In this document: piece by piece, positions 6,588 to 9,900 of the stretch | Layout of the letters: every line of letters begins with the position of its first letter | Position numbering within the stretch: the first letter of the stretch is position 1 | Assembly: GCA_002345475.1 (NCBI GenBank) | Contig: DDWC01000058.1 | Location: 1 to 9,900, forward strand | From: Firmicutes bacterium UBA2296 | GTDB taxonomy: Bacteria > Bacillota > UBA994 | DNA: 9,900 nt | Direction of reading: 5' to 3' | Made by a program: the position numbers and the translations under genes | Notes under the pieces: generated by a model | Databases searched by the model: none | What the model saw: only the letters and a program-made list of their open reading frames with translations | Told to the model about the DNA's origin: nothing

Positions 6588-6704
6588 ATGCTGCTTTCCG
6601 CTGGTCTGGGACCAGGGGTGAGCAAGAGTGCCCTGCTGGCTTGGCAGTGCAAGACGTCTATGTCAGAACAATGGAGTTGCTGGGAACCGAATAATTTACA
6701 GTGA
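6588..6704 (+). CDS. Possible 38-codon upstream ORF in the mrp leader
   Basis: An ATG at 6588 opens a 38-codon frame ending TGA at 6702-6704, right before the AAGGAG of the next gene (6707-6712). The peptide begins MLLSAGLGPG and later contains AWQCK and CWEPNNLQ, with three Trp and two Cys. Its own ribosome site is weak (AAAGGG only 3 bases from the ATG). It lies wholly inside the predicted transcript leader. No homologue is recognised, and it may be chance. Confidence 0.2.
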   Translation: MLLSAGLGPGVSKSALLAWQCKTSMSEQWSCWEPNNLQ

Positions 6705-6720
6705 GTAAGGAGTAATTACA

Positions 6721-7908
6721 ATGAACGAGAGACCCGAAGTAGAGAAACAGAACGGACAGGCAACGCTACAGTCAGCCACACAGCCCGACTTCTCGGCTAA
6801 CCTCCACGAACTTAGTAACGTCAGGAAGGTCATTGGGGTAGTCAGCGGCAAGGGTGGCGTGGGGAAGTCCCTGGTAACATCTCTGATGGCAGTAACCATG
6901 CAGCGCCGAGGTCATAGTGTAGCCATTCTGGATGCGGACATTTCCGGCCCCTCGATCCCCATGGTCTTTGGGATTACCGAAAGGCCCAGGTCTGACGAGG
7001 CGGGTATGCACCCTGTCAAGAGCAAGGCCGGCATAGAGATCATGTCCATTAACCTGCTTCTGGATGAAGAAACAAGCCCGGTAATCTGGCGCGGGCCATT
7101 AATCGCCAACGTTGTCAAACAGTTCTGGACCGACGTCATATGGAGGGACGTTGACTATATGTTCATCGACCTTCCCCCAGGGACGGGGGATGTGCCTTTA
7201 ACCATTTATCAGTCCTTCCGGCTCGACGGGATTATCATCGTGACGTCGCCGCAGGAACTGGTGTCCATGATCGTTGCCAAAGCCGTACATATGGCTCAGA
7301 AGATGAACGTACCCATACTTGGGCTTGTGGAGAATATGTCATACTTTATCTGCCCCGATTGTGACAAAGAGCATCGAGTCTTCGGCGATTCACATATTGA
7401 GGCAACCGGAGCTGAACACGGGCTGAAGGTGCTCGGCAGGTTGCCCATTGACCCCAAGCTGGCCGCAGCGTGTGATCAGGGGAAGATCGAGCTGTTCAGG
7501 GGTGACTGGCTGGATACAGCGGCCTTGTTCCTGGAGAGCACAGACAGGAAGTTGCGGGTGGCTGTGGCCAGTGAGGAGGGTAATGTGGCGCAGCATTTTG
7601 GACATTGCCAAAACTATGAAATCTATGACGTCATCGGACCGGAGATTGTAGGCACCGAGGTGATTGCCAACCCCGGTCACAAGCCCGGTTTCCTGCCGGG
7701 CTATCTCGCAGACAAGGGTGTCAACGTCATGATAGCCGGGGGCATGGGAAGCTCCGCGGTGGAGCTTTTCAACGAACGAAATATTGAAGTAGTGGTGGGG
7801 GCTAAAGGCCGCGGGGCGGAAGTTGTGGCCCTATACCTGCAGGGACACCTGAAGTCCACCGGCTCTGTCTGCCACGAGCATCAGCACCACGAGGATTGCG
7901 AAGCCTGA
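6721..7908 (+). CDS. mrp: Mrp/NBP35-type P-loop ATPase fused to a NifX/NifB-like domain
   Basis: Residues about 35-275 are an Mrp/ApbC/NBP35 ATPase: deviant Walker A GKGGVGKS (43-50), DADISGPSIP (71-80), FIDLPPGTGD (148-157), and the CPDC pair (211-214) that in this family holds a bridging [4Fe-4S] cluster between two subunits. Residues about 277-378 form a dinitrogenase iron-molybdenum cofactor (NifX/NafY-type) domain, with VAQHFGHC (289-296) and AGGMGSSAVELF (339-350). The tail CHEHQHHEDC (384-393) is a likely metal-binding stretch. These proteins are iron-sulfur cluster carriers or scaffolds; fusion to a NifX-like domain is found in anaerobic bacteria. There is no Cys before residue 211, so the N-terminal cluster site of some NBP35 proteins is absent. 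AAGGAG sits 8 bases before the ATG, and a strong terminator follows, so this is a one-gene unit. Nitrogenase is not implied. Confidence 0.93.
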   Translation: MNERPEVEKQNGQATLQSATQPDFSANLHELSNVRKVIGVVSGKGGVGKSLVTSLMAVTMQRRGHSVAILDADISGPSIPMVFGITERPRSDEAGMHPVKSKAGIEIMSINLLLDEETSPVIWRGPLIANVVKQFWTDVIWRDVDYMFIDLPPGTGDVPLTIYQSFRLDGIIIVTSPQELVSMIVAKAVHMAQKMNVPILGLVENMSYFICPDCDKEHRVFGDSHIEATGAEHGLKVLGRLPIDPKLAAACDQGKIELFRGDWLDTAALFLESTDRKLRVAVASEEGNVAQHFGHCQNYEIYDVIGPEIVGTEVIANPGHKPGFLPGYLADKGVNVMIAGGMGSSAVELFNERNIEVVVGAKGRGAEVVALYLQGHLKSTGSVCHEHQHHEDCEA

Positions 7909-7970
7909 GACTTTTGGCCTCTGCGTTAGCAGTTGGTGCAGTCATTCTGACGAACTGAAGAAAGAATGAA

Positions 7971-8015
7971 AACCGTTTCGGATGTTTTTGAACATTCGAA
8001 GCGGTTCTCTTTTTG
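7971..8015 (+). terminator. Rho-independent terminator of the Mrp-NifX gene
   Basis: A 16-bp stem (7971-7986 with 7991-8006, two G-T wobbles, otherwise complementary) closes a TTTG loop and is followed by CTCTTTTTG. It starts 62 bases after the stop codon. This is the clearest terminator in the window. Confidence 0.9.
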
Positions 8016-8077
8016 CTGGTTAATCTGGCCGTATGTATCCTGAGTCGGCTCGAGTCACGTGTATAGCCGCATTCCTT

Positions 8078-8089
8078 ACATGAGCATGT
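8078..8089. promoter_or_regulatory. Short inverted repeat upstream of the flavoprotein genes
   Basis: ACATG and CATGT flank AG in a 12-base near-palindrome. TTACAT (8076-8081) with TGTTAT (8100-8105), spaced by 18 bases, is a weak promoter candidate overlapping it, so the site could be an operator. Both calls are tentative. Confidence 0.25.
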
Positions 8090-8120
8090 TCTGCTACACT
8101 GTTATCAGGCGATGAGGGAT

Positions 8121-8166
8121 GGCCTAACGGCCTGGTAAATGCCAGATTGCCCACGCAGGTGGGCAG
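8121..8166 (+). ncRNA. Three consecutive hairpins in the flavoprotein leader
   Basis: GGCC-TAAC-GGCC (8121-8132), CTGG-6 bases-CCAG (8132-8145) and TGCCCAC-GCAG-GTGGGCA (8148-8165) follow one another directly, ending about 12 bases before the ribosome binding site. The third has a perfect 7-bp GC-rich stem. None is followed by a T-run, so they are not terminators. I matched them to no known riboswitch; a structured leader element is an inference. Confidence 0.3.
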
Positions 8167-8185
8167 TAAGTGCTTATGAGGGGAG

Positions 8186-8725
8186 ATGGATGCACTGAAG
8201 AAGATAACGGTAATTAGCGGTGCGAGTGATGATACTTATCGACATGTTGAAAGCGAACTGGGAAAGCTTTGTAGCACAGAGGTCTTTCGGCTCCGGGAGC
8301 TGGACATAAAGTACTGCTGCGGCTGTTGGGACTGCTGGGTTAAGACTCCGGGTGTGTGTCGGTACGAGGACGACATGCCGCAGATACTGCGCCGCATGAT
8401 CAACTCGGACCTTTGCATCTGGGTTTCTCCCCTGCGCATGGGCTTTGTCTCTGCTTTGACGAAAAAGGCTATGGACAGAATAATCCCTCTGGTACACCCT
8501 TATATAGGCGTTTTTGAGGGGGAGTTTCACCATCTGAAAAGGTATAGCAGTTACCCGAAACTGGGGCTAATCTTGCTCGGCGACACGGAACTTTCTCCCG
8601 AGAGCCATGAGATAGTAACAGGTGTCTACAGACGTCTGGGCATTAACTCGAAGGGCGAACTGCTCTTTTCTCTTCTGACAGATGGTAGCCTGAAGGAGGT
8701 AGAACATGCGATTAGCAGTCTTTAA
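8186..8725 (+). CDS. Flavodoxin-fold oxidoreductase with iron-sulfur-flavoprotein Cys motif
   Basis: This 179-residue protein has a flavodoxin-like (NADPH-dependent FMN reductase-like) layout: a first strand KKITVISGAS, a Cys-rich insert, and SPLRMGFVSALTKKAMDRI (81-99), the usual loop before the dimer helix. The cysteines are C44-x2-C47-x2-C50-x7-C58, followed by DDMPQIL. This is the compact spacing seen in iron-sulfur flavoproteins, where it binds [4Fe-4S] beside FMN. Many close relatives are annotated only as NAD(P)H-dependent oxidoreductases. The phosphate-binding loop is atypical (SGASDDTYRHVE instead of GSPR...SNT), so FMN binding is less sure than in its neighbour. GAGG ends 4 bases before the ATG, a short spacing. 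It overlaps the next gene by 20 bases, implying joint expression. The redox partner and physiological substrate are unknown. Confidence 0.8.
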   Translation: MDALKKITVISGASDDTYRHVESELGKLCSTEVFRLRELDIKYCCGCWDCWVKTPGVCRYEDDMPQILRRMINSDLCIWVSPLRMGFVSALTKKAMDRIIPLVHPYIGVFEGEFHHLKRYSSYPKLGLILLGDTELSPESHEIVTGVYRRLGINSKGELLFSLLTDGSLKEVEHAISSL

Positions 8726-9374
8726 CGGATCGCCCAGAGGCAAGACGGCCAATTCAGAACGGCTCATCCAGTGGCTAAGCGCAGGCTTTGCGGAAACACC
8801 TGGGGTTGAAGCGGGCGTTTATCATCTGGCAAGAGTCAACGATCACGATGAGTACGTGGACAGGTTACGGGATGCGGACACCGCCGTGATGGTCTTCCCC
8901 CTCTACACCGACTGCATGCCGGGGATAGTCATGGCCTTTTTCGAGAGGTTCGAAGCTTTGCGAGGCAGCCTGGGTCATCTGACACTAGGCTTTGTTGTTC
9001 ACTCCGGGTTTCCCGAAGCCTGCCAGTCCCGGGCCGTCGAAAAGTATCTCGTCTGGTTGACGGCAGAGCTGGGCGCAAAATATGCCGGCACAGTTATAAT
9101 GGGTGGAACAGAAAGCATGCGCCACATGCAGGAGAGTGCTTTGGTGGGGAAGAGGAGTCTCTTAGAAAACCTCGGCCGCGGTCTGGCCAAGGACGGTAGG
9201 TTCAGTCCTGAACTGGTGAAACGAGCCGCAGGTATGGAGCGGTTGCCTGGTCCCGTCGCTTTCGTGTTTAAGTTTGTCAGTAGAATGAACTTTTTTCAGT
9301 CTATGTGGATTAACGATCTTAAAAAGAACAACGCCTATGAGAATCGGGCGGCGCGCCCGTACGAAAGGCCATAA
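8706..9374 (+). CDS. NAD(P)H-dependent FMN reductase/flavodoxin-fold protein
   Basis: The 222-residue protein starts MRLAVFNGSPRGKTANSERL, with the canonical GSPRxxxxNSE FMN-phosphate loop. VMVFPLYTDCMPGIVMAFFERF (61-82) is the second flavin-contacting loop and dimer helix. GFVVHSGFPEACQSRAVEKY (95-114) is a further conserved strand and loop. A C-terminal extension (about 185-222, with FKFVSRMNFFQSMWINDLKK) lies beyond the flavodoxin core. AAGGAGGT is a near-perfect Shine-Dalgarno 5 bases before the ATG and sits inside the end of the upstream gene, so the two flavoproteins form one transcription unit and may form a complex or an electron relay. Unlike its neighbour it has no Cys cluster. Flavin binding is well supported; substrate is unknown. 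Confidence 0.85.
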   Translation: MRLAVFNGSPRGKTANSERLIQWLSAGFAETPGVEAGVYHLARVNDHDEYVDRLRDADTAVMVFPLYTDCMPGIVMAFFERFEALRGSLGHLTLGFVVHSGFPEACQSRAVEKYLVWLTAELGAKYAGTVIMGGTESMRHMQESALVGKRSLLENLGRGLAKDGRFSPELVKRAAGMERLPGPVAFVFKFVSRMNFFQSMWINDLKKNNAYENRAARPYERP

Positions 9375-9413
9375 TTTGGTTGAGCCAATGAAACTACGTC
9401 GACTCATAGGCGT
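9331..9413 (+). repeat. 11-bp inverted repeat spanning the end of the flavoprotein gene
   Basis: ACGCCTATGAG (9331-9341) recurs as its exact reverse complement CTCATAGGCGT (9403-9413). Two small hairpins lie between the arms: GGGCG/CGCCC (9346-9358) and TTGG/CCAA (9376-9388). An RNA could fold as a three-way junction. The stop codon at 9372-9374 lies inside it. No T-run follows. Confidence 0.45.
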
Positions 9414-9449
9414 AACAAGAGGTATAACGATATCAGTGGAGGTAATAAA

Positions 9450-9848
9450 TTGAACAATGACAGCTTAAGGCGTTTTAAACCCATAATCACTATCGTCGCC
9501 CTGATAGGTGTAGGCATTGCGGCGTTTATTGGCGTCAACTTCGACTACGTACTAGGTGCGGAGGCAGTAATAATCACCAGGGGCAGCGGCATTACCATAC
9601 CTTTTACAGAGATTATAGACGTGTGGTACTTTGATCGCCTGCCTGCGCTGTCAAACAGGGTGGGCACTTCTCTGGGCAAGATCCGAAGCGGTACCTTTAC
9701 CGTGGCGGAAGTGGGAAGGGGCAGTGTATACGCCAAGGACTACACGCTGCCGGCGGTGGTCATTTTCACCGCGGACACCTTCTATGCCATAACACCGCAA
9801 GATGCCCGGGATTTCTATAAGCAAGTGGTGCAAAAGATAGGGAATTAG
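9450..9848 (+). CDS. Membrane-anchored bacterial PH-like domain protein
   Basis: This is a 132-residue protein with one N-terminal membrane helix (about 11-30, ITIVALIGVGIAAFIGV) after a short basic segment RRFK, so probably anchored with the C-terminus outside. Residues 35-130 resemble the bacterial PH-like (bPH_5, YyaB-type) family: GITIPFTEIIDVWY (47-60), then a GKIRSGTFTVAEVGRGSVY strand pair (76-94), PAVVIFTADTFYAITPQDAR (101-120) and a closing helix DFYKQVVQKI. The role of this family is not established. The TTG start at 9450 is chosen because GGAGGT stands 6 bases upstream and no in-frame ATG is near. It is codirectional with the flavoprotein pair, but a 75-base gap containing the inverted repeat separates them, so joint transcription is uncertain. 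Confidence 0.75.
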   Translation: MNNDSLRRFKPIITIVALIGVGIAAFIGVNFDYVLGAEAVIITRGSGITIPFTEIIDVWYFDRLPALSNRVGTSLGKIRSGTFTVAEVGRGSVYAKDYTLPAVVIFTADTFYAITPQDARDFYKQVVQKIGN

Positions 9849-9900
9849 GCGTGCATGGTAGAATGCATGGCGTTAACACTTTTGCACATCACGATTTGAT

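Noticed and set aside
6721..7908. Nitrogenase-related locus because of the NifX-like domain
   Set aside because: No nif structural or cofactor genes are present, and Mrp fusions of this kind occur in many anaerobes that do not fix nitrogen.
8174..8533. A 119-residue open frame on the minus strand
   Set aside because: It is antisense to the cysteine-motif flavoprotein, which has clear family motifs; nothing in the translation suggests a protein.
9849..9900. Direct repeat TGCATGG and a possible -35 at the right edge
   Set aside because: The copies are only 7 bases long and the window ends before any gene or -10 could confirm a promoter.

Overview
The window looks like chromosome of an anaerobic, Gram-positive, Clostridia-type Firmicute (Desulfotomaculum/Moorella-like) of moderate GC content. 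This rests on strong AGGAGG-type ribosome binding sites, TTG starts with good Shine-Dalgarno sequences, a vitamin-type ECF S component, a DegV protein, an Mrp ATPase fused to a NifX-like domain, and a pair of flavodoxin-fold redox proteins, one with an iron-sulfur-flavoprotein cysteine motif. The assignment comes from gene content only; no rRNA, tRNA or other direct phylogenetic marker is present.

Layout. The plus strand opens with the 3' end of selO (1-311), a six-repeat TPR protein (411-1052) and a large HerA/DUF87-type ATPase with a coiled-coil tail (1142-3574). The convergent gap 3575-3763 holds two hairpins and a short REP-like inverted repeat. The minus strand then carries, in transcription order, an ECF transporter S component (6355-5825), a uridine-kinase-like protein with an extra N-terminal domain (5832-4726, overlapping the S component by 8 bases), and a DegV-family lipid-binding protein (4600-3764) with its own extended -10 promoter. 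The divergent region 6356-6720 holds a promoter for each direction, a nested CGTAG inverted repeat, and a 5' leader for the next gene with a hairpin and a possible 38-codon upstream ORF. On the plus strand follow the Mrp-NifX fusion (6721-7908) with a clear rho-independent terminator (7971-8015), a 170-base region ending in three small hairpins, two overlapping flavoprotein genes (8186-8725 and 8706-9374), and a membrane-anchored PH-like protein (9450-9848). The last 52 bases show nothing I can call.

How the genes may work together. The S component and the kinase are translationally coupled and suggest an uptake-and-phosphorylate module for an unidentified small molecule. Mrp-NifX and the two flavoproteins fit iron-sulfur and redox metabolism of an anaerobe but are separated by a terminator. 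TPR and HerA-like ATPase are codirectional neighbours with no visible terminator between them. No CRISPR array, integrase, transposase gene, toxin-antitoxin pair or recognisable defence system is present. Most of the window is ordinary core or semi-core chromosome; the best leads are the coupled S-component/kinase pair, the ATPase with its extended C-terminus, and the unexplained structured leaders.
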